Positions 32,641-45,060 are shown, counted from the first letter of the stretch. The stretch is DNA of 64,000 bases from Juglans regia (GCF_001411555.2 NC_049903.1:20565234-20629233), one strand, 5' to 3'. Program-made: numbers and translations. Notes: generated by a model not told the origin, from the letters alone.

Positions 32641-32933
32641 TCTTCAGTCGTCACCTACCTTCATCGCCAAAGTGATTAACTAGTACGTTAGTGTCTTATT
32701 TTAATTATCTCCCAGCAATTCACTTTTTTCCAATTAGGGTTTTTTCTTCCTTTTCTTCACATTGCTTGGGATTACTATATATTTTGATTTTTTTTTTTTT
32801 GATAAGTTACTATATATATATATTGATTATAGCGTTTGGTTGGGTTTCTTTTAAACTTTATTTAGTGGAGAACGTTGTGATAGCGATTAATTGACTTTCA
32901 GAAATTTGGACAATCAGGGGAAGTTACTCTGGG
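32641..32933 (+). promoter_or_regulatory. Probable 5' UTR region of the RNase H gene
   Basis: A C/T-rich, less AT-rich segment at 32620-32670 resembles a transcribed leader. It is followed by a T-rich stretch and a CTTTCAG acceptor-like site at 32895-32901, just before the leader that holds ATG 32934. A 5' UTR intron is possible but unproven. Confidence 0.35.
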
Positions 32934-35900
32934 ATGAATTGCTTGTCGCAAGTGTCTTCATATGCTGCAGCAATAGTTAGAAGGACCGGCCATCTGGTCT
33001 CAGGGAGTGCTTTGTATGGATGTGCTACTGTCTCGTGGAAAAGGGACTTTAAATACAGTGGTATCAAGGCAATCAATTTAGAACTTGTGCTGGCGAAGAT
33101 TCGTGTTCGGTGCTATTCATCTCCACGGAGCGGCAAAAGTGCATCTCGTTCACGGAAGTTGGATTCTGAACCGGTGATGGAACAAGAAAAGGATGCATTC
33201 TTTGTTGTGCGGAAAGGGGATATTGTTGGTGTTTATAAGAGTTTGACTGATTGTCAGGCTCAAGTTGGATCTTCAGTAATTCCTCTGTCACCCCATAATT
33301 TACTGTGATTTATTGGCTTTTACCTCTTTGATTGGATTCTACAAGAAGTGTGTTTTTTAATGTCATTGCATTTTCAAATAGGCATTTTCATGAATCTGTA
33401 TGATGTTTTTGAGACTCTTTCAGGGCTATATTTCAAAGTTAAAAGATGGAATTAAAATTAATAATCACATTTATTGGAACATTATCAATTAATATGCTTA
33501 ATGACCTTGGAAATTGTATATAACGTTGAATGATGTAGAGCCGGTTGTTGCCACATGTAGTTTAGTTGCTTTCTGCGGCTATATTTGTTATTTGTGCATA
33601 ACGAGACACATAAATCCATGATTAATATGGATCTTCTTTGTTTGCTATTCACATGCCAGCAGGCGCACACGTGCACACACACACACCACACACATGTTCT
33701 CCCATTTACTCTATAGCATTAGGTATACACGGAAGAACCAGTAAGAGTTTGCTTCTTTTTTCTTGGATTTAGTTATGTATTGAGAAACAAAAAGAATTAT
33801 TAATAACAAGGATTGGACCCTTAAGCCTGAACAAGAAGAGCATATTGCATTATCCCTTTAAATGCTTTGATCTGTCTATATATGTCTCACCACGTTTCAG
33901 TTCTGTCTCTTTGAAATCTTTCACTTAGTGATACCTGCTAAAAGTAATTTTTCATTATGGTCAGATGCTATTGTTATCTTTCTACCCAAGATGTAATGCA
34001 TTTGGAAAAGTAAATCCCTTGTATTATTCTGTTAAGTGTAGTTTGACTAAGAAGCAAGTGTATTTTGATGATTCTTCTTTAGTGTTTGTTGCTTCCATTC
34101 AGTTTGATTGTGTTTGTCTACAACGGCTTGGTTATTAGTTAAATTGGTCATTCTCTGCCTGCTTGCAAATAAAACAGCATAACATGTGGTGGAGAAGATG
34201 ATGGTCTTTTCTTGTGGCTTTTCATCAATCACTATTGCAATGTATTTAAAGATTGAGAAATCCCAAATATATCATTTTGTTTGTAGATATTAGACCAGTG
34301 ATTGCTAAACAGATGATTGTCCTTCTACTGGTAGATATGTAATCCTCCTGTTAGTGTGTACAAAGGATACTCTTTGCCCAAGGACACTGAGGAATATCTC
34401 ATTGCTCATGGGCTTAAGAATGCTGTGTACACCATTAAAGCTGCAGACTTGAAGGAAGATCTTTTCGGCACACTTATGCCTTGCCCGTTTCAAGTAAGAT
34501 GATTTCTTTGTAAATTTTATGATTTGATGAATATTTTTTCATCGTTTATAATGTGAAAGCTTGCTGTGCCAATTTTATGTGAACTTATTCAGTTATTTGG
34601 GGTTCTCTCTCTGTCTATTGAACTTCTTTTATTACTTGCTTTGGATCTCTTAGAAATTTGTACAAACATTTAATGTGCCAGCTCTCTGGTGATCTGATTA
34701 TCTATTCTTCTTTTAATTTGAGATGCCAAATTAGGCATTGTTAGATATTTAACCTTACTCCATGTTACTTAATTTTCTGCTAAGAAAAGAGGTTGAAGAT
34801 TGATGCGATATAATCCCAAGTATTTGAATTTAATCTATTTTGTTCATGTTGGTTACGATCTCATATTTCATGATTATGTATATCCAAACAATTTTGTGAT
34901 TTTGCCAAGAATTACCTAGTACTTTGTATTACATTGGCTCTCTAGGGTGAATGGTTATTCAAAGAATAGTTGTGTACTTATTTTGTACTATCGCATGGTA
35001 GAAGTTTTGAGATTGGTGGCTTTAGATAACTTGGATGAATATTTGTCTTTATATTTCAGGATCCAGCTTCTTCCAGAGGTGAAACATCTAGCAAGGATTC
35101 TTCTAAAAAAATATCAAAGGGAGTGCTTGGAGCAGAAATTGTGGTAAGTAGTTCCTAAACTTGAAAAGCTTTGCTATAAGACCATATAGAACCACTTATA
35201 GGACATTTGTCTGCTACTATTTTTCTGACCTTGACTAGGGCAAGGTCTATTTGTCTAGGTTATGGCAGTGTGAGCATTTGACTCCAGAGAATAGGGATAA
35301 TTTGTGTTATTTAGTGCTGGAGGCTAGATGGGTCTCTAAATAATGCTAAGAGGGGCCTGATTTATCTAAGTGGTGGGCGCTGATGCTCCAAGGATTTAGA
35401 ATCATTTTTTATCCTCTTTGGCACTGTTTGGGATCATTTTAGGATTCCGTTCACATTGTATATAGTTTTCATCCTTTCCTTTTATGGTGCTCTTTTTCCT
35501 ATTGGCTCAGTTGTAGGTCATTTTCCATGAACTTCTAGAAGATTGTGGACTTCTTTTTTTCTTTTTATAGGTAAGTAGATTATGCACTTCTCTGCTGAGA
35601 CATAGACCTTGCCCCTCCAATGCCACCCATTCGACTAGCCACTGCTGCCATCATGTTGTTGGTCCCCCCTCCCCTCCCCCTCCTCCCCCTTCCCCTCCCT
35701 TCTCATGATTAGGAGTTTAGGCCAAGGGCCAAGGGAGAAGTGAGTATAATTTGAATTTTAAGCTTTAGGTGGAGTCAAATCATGGAGTACTTTTTTTTAA
35801 ATGCTAAAAGTCTATTTTGTCTTTTTTTCCCCATTCTTTAGTTAGGCTTGTGGTTTAGGGTGCAAACTCTGCTGTGATACTGCTGGTTGCCTATGGTAAC

Positions 35901-38900
35901 CCTCAAACTTTATTCAGTTGAAGGTTGTTCGTTTCTGTGCCTTGGATGATTTATGACATGTTTCTTCTTTATTTTCAATGCTTGGCAGGAAGCAATAGAT
36001 TCTGCATTCATTCCAACTGATCTCAAGACAAAGTATGCAAAGCTAGATCCTTCTGTTGTTATTGAAGCTTCATCCCGTACTTGTGTAAGTGGATGACATA
36101 TTGATGTCAAATGGATACCCAAGAAAAGGAAAATAATATGGGCTTTCCATATTATTTTCTTTGTAGTTAATACACCACATTGAATTATATGGGCCATCTT
36201 ACTGGCGGACTCTACCAAAGTATCTATCCAAGATTGTGGATAGAAGGGAAATTTGTAATTCTTTTTTGAGAGTCTGGAAATGTTTGCATCTGTAGTAGAA
36301 AACTTAAACTTGATTCCTGCAATCATTTATTAATGAACAGAGATCCTGTATTCTTGAGTTTGATGGTGCATCAAAAGGGAATCCTGGACTAGCTGGTGCA
36401 GGAGCTGTGCTGCGAGCTGATGACGGAAGTTTGGTATGAATTCCACTGTTTTGGTTTTGTGGATTCTTTATTTGTTTTAGCTAACCTTGCTTTCAGCATA
36501 GATCTGTAGATTACAGGAAGGCTTGGGTATAGCAACAAACAATGTTGCTGAATATCGAGCTTTGATTTTGGGGTTAAGATATGCTCTTAAAAGGGGTTTT
36601 ACAAGCATCCGTGTAAAAGGAGACTCCAAGCTCATCTGTATGCAGGTTTGTTTGATGTGGATTGGGTATCAAGGATACATGTTTATTTTCTCTAGTTATC
36701 ATCGTCATTTGTAGTTCATTGGTGATACATTTTTTTCCACTTTTTAACATTTATCTTCATCTATTGTTTTCTATAAATAATTTAATTTTATTAGAAAATG
36801 CAGATGGGTGCAGTCCTAGTACACGGGAATCTTTAAGAGAACCCCCTATTCAGGAGAAAAAGAACAGCAGCTAAAAAAATCAGAAAAAGTAGGGAAAAAA
36901 AAACCAATTAGGAGCTACTATCCATGTATAAAGGGAGTTGGAAGCCTTCTGTCCATCATATCATCAAAGTTTCTTTATCTTCAAAGGTTTATACATTTTG
37001 CTCTCTCAAACTACACCACATCAAATATAAAGGAGCCAACATCCACACTTCTAAAATGTGATGACACCCCTCCCCTCCCAAATTCACACTACCCCTCTCA
37101 TTCTTCTAGGCATACACCAAAGGATGTAAAGAGCCAACTCCATGAATCTCTTGATACTTCACTATTAAGAAGTAGGCAATCGATAGGCTTCTCACTCTCC
37201 TTACACGTGCAACACCAATCTACCGCAGTGATGTTCAGTGTCCTGATGCAAATTCAATTCTGGTTGTCACTGCTTGGACTAGGTGTTGAAGAAGTCCAAC
37301 ATCCTGATGCAAATAAATTTTTATTAGAAAGATGAGTTTGATTAAAAGAGTTACTTATCCAGTAAAATAAATTATTTTCAATAGCTGCTTTTTAGACTCT
37401 AATTTGCATTGTCTAGCCGATTTGTTGTAAAATTAAAATTGATGTTTTGTCTTATTTCGATTTAAAAGGCTGTTGTTGGATCTAATATTATTCCATTTGG
37501 GGTTGTGAATTTACAAACATCTGGCTTTAGTATTACACCACCTTAACTCCTAACCTCAAAGGGCCAATCATACATTTAAGAGTGAATTCTGTCTTTGCCT
37601 TTTGTGGTATGAACTTAGTTTACTTTGCCACCTTGTGGTGTGGAAAGTTTGACAGGTTTGTCCAGTTTTGGCTGTCCGAGTAGACTAAGGCCTTGTTTGA
37701 GGAATGAGATGAGAAATCTGTGAATAATAGTGAAGTAGGTATTTCCTTTGTATACGTCCTGTGTACCTGGGCTTTGTCTATTCATGGTAATAAAATTTTC
37801 TTATTAACTATGAAAAAAAAATCTGTCAATAGCAGTAAGATGGTTTGTGAATAATAGTGAAATGGTTTGAGTTAAGATATTTTATTAGGATTTGGGAAAG
37901 GAGAGAGAAAAAGTTGAATAAAAATGTTATAAAGTTAAAATATTGTTAAAATATAATTTATTATTATTTTTATTTTGGAATTTGAAAAAAATGAATTATT
38001 TTGTGTTTTGTTTGGAAGTTTGGGAAAGTTGTAATGATTAGATGAAAATGTTAAAGATTTGAAATTGAAAAGTGTTTATGTTTGAGTGATGTTTGGGAAA
38101 GAAATTGTGAAAAATTTTGAGATGAGATGAAATGAGATGATTTGTATTCCCAAATGGGGCCTAAATGTTCGGTTTACCATCTTGTGCTCTGCACATGTGT
38201 GTATTCATAATGTCATATAGTGGGGCCAATGTAACGCCCCAATGGAAGGGCCAAACCACTTGGCCTATACTCCAAAAAGACTAGTCAATGATACAATTGG
38301 AGACCCATTGGAACATTATAAAGAGCAAGAACTTCTCATTCCCAAGTAATGTGGGATCTCGTATACTACCTACCCTTATCCTTATCATATGGGGTATCAC
38401 AGTCAAAACATATGATCTTACCCACTTGCCTGAGCGATAGTCCATAGTGTTTTGGTTATTATATTGGTGGACATTTCCTGTGCTTGTCCTTTCTTTTTCC
38501 TTAATTTTCTATGAATAACGATATTTCTTTTCATGGTACAGGTACAAGGTTTGTGGAAAGCAAAAAACCAGAACTTGTTTGACTTGTGTGAAGAGGCAAA
38601 GATACTGATGAGCAAATTTCTTTCCTTCGAAATAAATCATGTCTTAAGGGTATGTACAGTTGATTCCATTCTTATATGGAAATACTTATGGGCCCTGTAC
38701 AACACATTGTAGACAGGATCCTGATAGTATGCTATACACAGCTTTGAACCTTAGCACCCGCTTATATGAGAAATTTGAGTCATTGATATAGACATAATTG
38801 CCTTCTATTGGTTGTTCACTTATAACATAACAAAATGGATGTTATAACTAAAAAAAGACTCAAGGGAATGTTTGGATAATGAGATGAGATGAGAATTCTA

Positions 38901-39689
38901 TGAATAGTAGTGAAATGGTTTGTGAATAGTAGTGAAATGGTTTGTGAATAGTAGTGAAATGGTTTGAATTAAGATGTTTTATTGGGTCTTGGGAAATGAG
39001 AGAGAAAATTGAATAAAAATATTATAAAGTTAAAATATTGTTAGAATTTAATTTTTTGATATTATTTTTGTTTTGAAATTTGAAAAAGTTGTATTGTTTT
39101 TGTGTTTTGTTTGGAAGTTTGGAAAAGTTGTAATGATTAGGTAATAATTAGATGAAAAAGTTGAAGATTTGAAATTGAAAAGTGTGTGTTTGAGTGATGT
39201 TTGGGAAGGAAATTATGAGAAATTATGAGAGGAGATGAAATCATCTCACTTCCCAAACAAGCCCTTAATTTTCTTATGCCCGTGCAGCTTTATATGAGAC
39301 CAAGTTTTCTGGTAAATCCATAGCATTCAGTCAATTCTCACCTCTCTTCATCAAATCCCTTTCAGCATTCTTTTTGTTCTCTTCATGCTTTTGACTTCGA
39401 TTTTTGTTCGAAACATTTACTTTATTCCTTGTGATAAGAATCCTGTTACTGGCGCTGTCATGTTATTGCATCTTTTTCAATCAACATCCTGAAATTTCCA
39501 TTTTACCTCTCCAAGGGCCTAAACTCTGACGCTGATGCTCAAGCAAACTTGGCAGTTGGACTTGCTGGTGAGATCCTCTCAAAATTTGTACGACTTTTGT
39601 GACTTTTAGTTTTTCTTGAATTTATTTATTGACTATCGTGTAACCTATCTACCGCTATAGATGGTCAAGTCCAGGAGTTGGAGAAGTAG
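32934..39689 (+). CDS. Plant RNase H1-type protein with hybrid-binding domain, 9 exons
   Basis: Exons: 32934-33275, 34335-34493, 35060-35143, 35989-36084, 36341-36433, 36517-36645, 38542-38649, 39516-39567, 39661-39689. All introns are GT-AG; the CDS is 1092 nt, 363 aa plus stop. RNase H1 cuts the RNA of RNA-DNA hybrids (R-loops, primers). Residues 1-75 are Ser/Arg-rich with few acids, like a mitochondrial or plastid leader. Residues 88-135 (DAFFVVRKGDIVGVYKSLTD...) are the viroplasmin-like hybrid-binding domain. Residues 228-350 are the RNase H fold, with acidic residues D235 (FDGASKGNPG), E270 (NNVAEYRAL), D294 (VKGDSKL) and D344 (NSDADAQAN) all present. Domain order and length match the Arabidopsis AtRNH1 group (RNH1B, RNH1C). 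Which organelle is targeted cannot be settled by eye. Introns carry LINE pieces, MITEs and a solo LTR. Confidence 0.93.
36778..37290 (-). mobile_element. LINE 3' fragment, antisense in intron 6 of the RNase H gene
   Basis: On the - strand the translation includes DWCCTCKESEKPIDCLLLN (zinc-ribbon of plant LINE ORF2). A 3' tail follows, with CCCGTGTACTAGGACTGCACC at its end, preceding an AT-rich terminus near 36778. It is antisense to the host gene. Confidence 0.65.
37689..38161. mobile_element. MITE, 473 bp, with a LINE tail nested inside
   Basis: The left end is GGCCTTGTTTGAGGAATGAG and the right end TTCCCAAATGGGGCC. TAA flanks it at 37686-37688 and 38162-38164. An 80-bp LINE 3' tail (37738-37818, CCTTTGTATACGTCCTGTGT) with an A-run sits inside it, next to a duplicated ATCTGT/AATAGYAGT stretch. 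Confidence 0.75.
38230..38401. mobile_element. Solo-LTR or TRIM-like element, 172 bp
   Basis: It begins TGTAACGCCCCAATGG and ends GGGGTATCACA (TG...CA). The flanks GCCAA and GTCAA match at 4 of 5 bases. It contains AATGTGGGATCTC, a motif seen in short plant LTRs such as the Cassandra/TRIM kind. It is located just before exon 7. Confidence 0.5.
38874..39264. mobile_element. MITE, about 391 bp, in intron 7 of the RNase H gene
   Basis: The ends are GGGAATGTTTGGATAATGAG and CTTCCCAAACAAGCCC. The interior closely matches 18278-18649, with GAATAGTAGTGAAATGGTTT repeated three times near the left end. The target duplication is blurred (CAA against TTA). Confidence 0.7.
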
Positions 39690-39910
39690 TTCAAATGTAT
39701 GCTGCTGGATACTTTTCTATGATAGACATGTCCAATACGATGACAGGTTTTCCTTGAGCCTTTGGACTATGTTTGGCTTCATGTCGGTGACCTGGCCTTT
39801 TGACAATTAAACCCTTAATAGTGTAGGATTTCTGGATTTAGAAGTCACTGCCAGAATGAGCTATGTGAATTGGTTGTTTACAGTTCATGTTTGTTTGGGC
39901 TTCATTTCCA

Positions 39911-40003
39911 GAAGCATCGGCATGATCTCCGCAGCATGACTAAATTGACAGCATTTGTTAATGTCATAGCAAGAGAAAAGTTGAGCCCTTGGCAGGAACC
40001 AGG
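39911..40003 (+). other. Possible extra 3' exon of the RNase H gene
   Basis: The stretch is bounded by a good acceptor (CATTTCCAG) and a donor-like GTTAAGT, and is less AT-rich than its surroundings. It lies 220 bp past the stop codon and could be a spliced 3' UTR or alternative C-terminal exon. Only the splice-site pattern supports it. Confidence 0.3.
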
Positions 40004-40009
40004 TTAAGT

Positions 40010-41024
40010 ACACTTTGGTTATGGTTTGTTCACATCACTGGGATACGATTGAACTTCAGTATAGACAAATTTATTCAGACAACTTGAAATCTGTTACATA
40101 GATAATGTCAGCTTTATTTGTATTATTAACTGCAGTTTCATTTCAAATTGCTGTTAAAATCTCTTGGTTATTGTTCTTTTCATGTCCCCTTTTCAGTATT
40201 CAAGACCATTGAGGCAAATTCATAGAATGGCAGGACATGCAATACACCAACCCAAGTTGTATAGCATGAAAAAAAATTTAGTATCTAAATCAGCATTGTC
40301 TCTAGAGTTGATTCTAGTGTCGACAATATTTTAGACTTGTCGATTCTCTGTTGAAAATGGTCTGTTTTAGAGAAGCAAGGAAAATGCAGTCTTGTTGAGA
40401 AACATAAATGATAGAACCATTTCCACTGGAAATTGAACTGCTTCAGTAACCATTAGTTTTTTCCTAGACATTAACATTAAAATCTGCACAAATCTCACTC
40501 GTCATCATCTCTACTCCTAGACATTAACATTAAAATATTATCAAAATTGCTAGATCGGCATTAAGAAGCAAGAACCTATATGGATACAATTGAGCACTTC
40601 CATGAGAGGCATTTTGCTTAACAAAAAATCTACTAAACATTCTACTATTCACACAACATCCACACACAATACTTTTTTTAATTTTTATTATTTTTTTCTT
40701 TTATCAAATATTTAATATATGAATAATGAATAGAAAAATTGAATTAGTTTAAAAAGAATAAACTCAAAAAAAATTAAAAAAAAAATAAAAATTTTGAAAA
40801 AATGTGGTGTGGAGGTTGGGAGGTTGGGAGGTTGTGTAGCATTACTCTTTGCTTAATCACTATCACTAGTCCAGTCTTTCAGGTCCTTGTCAACATAATC
40901 TTGAGCCCATTTGACCGCCGCCGGTGCAGCCTGTCGTCGGTCCTCCAGGCAATCCCCATTTCAATTACAGCGTTAGCCATTTCAATAAATGGCTAACTTC
41001 ACTCAGTTTGCTTAATAAGATTAC
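40010..41024. other. Downstream spacer with a small fold-back region
   Basis: No gene is seen. The region 40640-40850 has roughly inverted ends (CACACAACATCCACACAC against GTGGTGTGGAGGTTGGGAGG) around an AT core and may be a MITE. It includes GAGGTTGG repeated three times at 40812-40837. Confidence 0.4.
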
Positions 41025-41235
41025 ATGAGATGATTTTAGATAAAAATTAAATAAAATATTATTAGAATATTATTTTTTATATTATTATTATTTTAAAACT
41101 TGAAAAAATTGAATTGGAATTTAAAAAAGTGGAATTGTTTATTGTATTTTATGTGAGAATTTGAGAAAGTTGTAATGATTAAATGAGATTAAATGAGTTG
41201 AGATGAGATGAGATGATTTCTCAATCCAAACAGGG
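41025..41235. mobile_element. MITE of the GAGATGAGATGAGATG family, truncated
   Basis: The interior and right end (GAGATGAGATGATTTCTCAAT, CCAAACAGGGC) match the family at 38874. The left inverted repeat is missing or degraded. Confidence 0.55.
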
Positions 41236-41252
41236 CAGGATGTTTGAAAATA

Positions 41253-41935
41253 TATGTTCATTCCATCTCATTTACTTCCCAAACATCAATCAAATATAAA
41301 TACTTTTAAACTAGTCATTACAACATTTTAAACTAATCATTATAATTTTCCCAAATTTTCAAATAAAAAATAATATAATTTTTTCCAATTCGAAAACAAA
41401 AATTATATTCAAATAATATTTTAACTTTATAATATTTTTTATTCAAATTTTTCTCTCATTTCCTAAAACCTAATAAATACTTAACTCAAACTATTTTACT
41501 ACTATTTATAAACCATCTTATTATTATTCACAAAATTATCATTTTATCCCATTCTCCAAGCTTTAGAAAAAGTTCATCTCATGTCATCGAATTTCATTCC
41601 CAAATATCATTAAAATATAAATACTTTCAAATTAATTATTACAATTTTTTTAAACTAATCATTACAACTTTTTTAAACTTTTAAATAAAAAATAAAAAAT
41701 AATTCAATTTTTTCAAATCCCAAAACAAAATTAATATGAAAAAAAATTATATTCTAAAAATATTTTAACTTTATAATATTTTTTATTCAACTTTTTCTCT
41801 AATTTTTCAAGACTTAATAAATACTTAATTAAAACTTTCTCACTACTATTAATAAATTATCTCATTACTATTCACAAATATTTTTTTTATTATTTACAAA
41901 ATTATCATCTCATCTCATTCTCAAGCATCTCTAAG
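41253..41935. mobile_element. Two tandem, opposite-orientation MITE copies
   Basis: 41253-41575 and 41576-41935 are similar to each other, about 350 bp each, in the reverse orientation relative to 38874. Both have CATCTCATTTACTTCCCAAA-like starts and CATTCTC-CAAGC-like ends. Confidence 0.55.
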
Positions 41936-42022
41936 AGATTACTAAGACCACCGAAATGAGTGTGCAAAAAGTAGCTATATCTGTTAAAAAATATTTCCAC
42001 AAGCAACATAGTTTAGTACAAG

Positions 42023-42638
42023 TAGGGATGTAACCGGTCCGGTTCGGTCTGGTTTTGGACAAAATCTAGGATCGAACCGGTATGTACCGGTTTTGTATTT
42101 TTCAAAACCGATTACGTACCAATTACCCTCCTAAACCGGTACTTTCAGTTTTACCGATTTTCGGTCCGGTCCAGCTCGGTTTCTAGTTTTTTTAAAATGT
42201 AAGTTTCACAATTTGTCTTTAAAAATTTGTTTATTAAAAAAAAAGAAAAAAAAAAGAAAAAACTGATTTAAAAAAAAACTATTTTATACTTATATTAATA
42301 TAGTAGACTATATAATAGTATTAATATTAGACTATTTGTATAGTTATAAGTTATATATTAGTATTAATTATAAACTATATATTTAATATTAGTATTAGTT
42401 ATAAACTTTTAGTAAAAACTTGTAGTATTAGTTACAAGTATAACTATAGTCATTAGTCTATATTAGACTATTAATATTAGTTATAATCTTTTAGTGATTT
42501 ATTATTAACATTTTATGTAATAATTTATAAATTATAATAAGAAATTATTTCATATATGAATATATATAATTATCTATATTATATATAAAAATTTCACATA
42601 AAAATTTATAATTATACATAATATATAAAATTTATATA

Positions 42639-42675
<37 letters not shown>

Positions 42676-42868
42676 TTGTATAAAACTTATATATGCAATA
42701 ATACAAATATTATTTTTTATATATAATTTTTATCAACCGGTCTGGTTCTGTCCGAAAAATTCTAAAATCGGAATTAGACCGGAACCGGCCGATTTTCACA
42801 TTCTAAGAACCGGTCCCGGACCGGACCGGTTCAAAATCGGTAAATTCCGGTTTGAATTTACAACCCTA
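42023..42868. mobile_element. hAT-type MITE (CCGGT family), 846 bp
   Basis: It begins TAGGGATGTAACCGGTCCGG and ends GAATTTACAACCCTA. A perfect 8-bp target duplication, AGTACAAG, lies at 42015-42022 and 42869-42876. The core is AT-rich with a (TA)n run at about 42640-42671 and is longer than in the other copies. Confidence 0.85.
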
Positions 42869-43259
42869 AGTACAAGTATTATTTCCACAAATCAATTCGT
42901 CATGTTTATCAATAAGTATAAAAGTTGAGAACCAAAAAAATCTATGCGCACACAACACAATACTAGAAAAGCAGAGGTTCAATATTCTCTTTTGGTTGAG
43001 AGAAAGTACGTTACAAATAATAACTCAACAGAGGATCAATCCTACGAATAACTTAAAGAATAATATATAATAAAATTCTCAATTTTGCGTTGATTATGGC
43101 TCGTTTTCCAACCATTTGTGCAAGGAAAGACTCCACTTTTCCAATGTCCTAGAGATCACGCGAAGACACTGTTTGACAATAACACGTACATTGATTAAAA
43201 TTTGTCATTCGACAACAAACTTATAATTGATTGTATTACTTTCATCGGTACATCTAACA
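42869..43259. other. AT-rich spacer
   Basis: No gene is seen. It may be decayed gypsy sequence continuing from 43290, but no motif is recognisable. Confidence 0.4.
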
Positions 43260-43289
43260 ACAATTTTTTTTTACCCTTTTACCATACAT

Positions 43290-43536
43290 TTCTATCGTAG
43301 GAGTCTCTTATATTCAAGTTTTTGCAAGGTTAATCAAGCTTTCATTCAAGAATGGGTAAAGGCTGCAAATTTCATGCCAGTCATTGATGCTCTATCTTTA
43401 CTCTCCTACACGTATCACATTTTTCGATAAAGCGAGTGATGTCCCTATTCATCCCTTTTTACTAGTATCCTTTCTTATGATCTCGATACATTTTCATTCA
43501 TCTCAGATGCATGGTGTATGGTGAGGAATTGAATTT
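43290..43536 (-). pseudogene. Ty3/gypsy integrase fragment, left of a copia insertion
   Basis: On the - strand it reads NSSPYTMHLR, KMYRDHKKGY, KGMNRDITRFIEKCDTCRRV, KIEHQ, LQPLPILE. This is the zinc-binding HHCC region of a chromovirus-type gypsy integrase, with stops replacing Trp codons. Reading continues across the copia element into 48784. Confidence 0.75.
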
Positions 43537-43937
43537 TGTTGAAAACACAAAAGAAAATGCAAGATGAATGTCACCAACATAACCATGACTCAGCTTAACT
43601 GGACAGCCAACAAGTCTAGGATGGCTCAGAAGAAAAAGGAAAGAAAGTGGATACTATAGGAGGGATGGAATAAAGCAGCAATGTACAAAGGGACCAACGT
43701 TTTTTTTTTTTTTTTTCTACTTTTTGTACAACACAGAACTTTGTTTTCTTCTATTGTCCTTGTACAGGTTTTGTCATCAAATGACCTCAATTATTTCTCT
43801 ATAAATACTGAGCTCAAATGTATAGAACACATACAAGTTAAAATGATAAGAACAGAGAAAAAGTTTTTCTTTCTCAAGCATGGTTATTGTCTCACTGTAC
43901 ATAGTATTTGCTACTTTCTGTTTTACCTTTTCTTACA
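43537..43937 (+). repeat. 5' LTR of the copia element
   Basis: 401 bp. It contains TATAAATACTGAGC at 43800, a probable promoter, and ends CTTACA directly before the primer site. It is clearly similar to 48373-48783, with small indels, notably in a T-run. Confidence 0.85.
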
Positions 43938-43952
43938 TGGTATCAGAGCACC

Positions 43953-45060
43953 ATGGCTGATTCCATCAACTCCAATGTCAATCAAAACACAAATCCAAAC
44001 TCAAATATTCTTGATCCATCCCAACCAAACAACCCTTATTTTATTGGCTCCAATGACAGTTCTGGAGCCCTTCTTGTCACCAAAATGCTTGATTCAAGCA
44101 GTTGTCATTCTTAGGCATGTTCAATGAAAAGAGCTATTTGCATAAAAAATAAACTTGGGTTTGTTGATGGGAGCATTTGTGAACCATATGAGGCTGATAG
44201 TCAATTGATGGATCATTGGCTTTGATGCAATGAATCACTTGGTTGCAAAACACTATGTCCATTGACATCAAGAGCAGCAGCACCCTTTATGCTTAGATTG
44301 CTCACCAACTATGGAAGGAACTTGAACAACGACTTGCCCAACAAAATGCTCCCAGGATGTATGAAGTAAAGCAAGGTATTGCTACAATAATGCAAAACCA
44401 AGACACTGTAAGTATGTATTACTCTAAGTTAAAGACTCTGTTGGATGAATTGATGAACTATGAATCTATTCCTAATTGCACATGTGGGGGTTTGAAAACA
44501 ATAGTGGTTAACCAAGAAAGAGACTGGGTAGTGAAGTTTCTTATGGGTTTAAATGACACATACAAAGCCTTTAAGTCTCAGATCCTTCTAATCAAACATT
44601 TTCCTAGTCTAAATGAAGTGTACTCCATAATACAACAAGAAGAAAAGAGGTGACATATTTCTAAAGACACTTCAGTTAGTGATTCCATGGCTATGATACC
44701 AACTGCTAGAGATGTGGGAAGGCAGAATATCACACCTCAAAGAAAATATTATTGCACCTTTTGTAAAGTGCTTGGACATTCCTTAGAAAGATGCTTTAAA
44801 GCTAATCCTGAAAAACCATTGTGCAGCCATTACATAATGCCTGGCCATGTTGGAGAAAAGTGCTTCAAACTTCATGGGACGTGTAGACCATCAGTTGTCA
44901 ATCAAGTCACTACCCTTATGACATCTGGACAAGAGAAAATCAATGACAACCAAGTAGCACTCACTCGAGCAATATTCACAGTTGATTGCCTTGCTCAATT
45001 CACAACCCAGTCATTCTCACACACCTCCACTTAATCAAGTCCATTCCCTCAGTCATTCTG
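43953..45060 (+). pseudogene. Copia gag with zinc knuckle, frameshifted
   Basis: ATG 43953 begins MADSINSNVNQN. A stop interrupts at about 44112. Open stretches at 44357-44653 (YEVKQGIATIMQNQDTVSMY, FLMGLNDTYKAFKSQIL) and 44687-45034 (YYCTFCKVLGHSLERCFK, a CCHC knuckle, and CSHYIMPGHVGEKCFK, a second one) are the UBN2-type gag of copia elements. Confidence 0.75.

Noticed and set aside
33190..34493. Viroplasmin-like domain as evidence for an integrated caulimovirus
   Set aside because: The domain is followed by RNase H in a clean nine-exon host gene with a leader and all catalytic acids. This is the normal plant RNase H1 architecture; no viral coat or movement protein is nearby.
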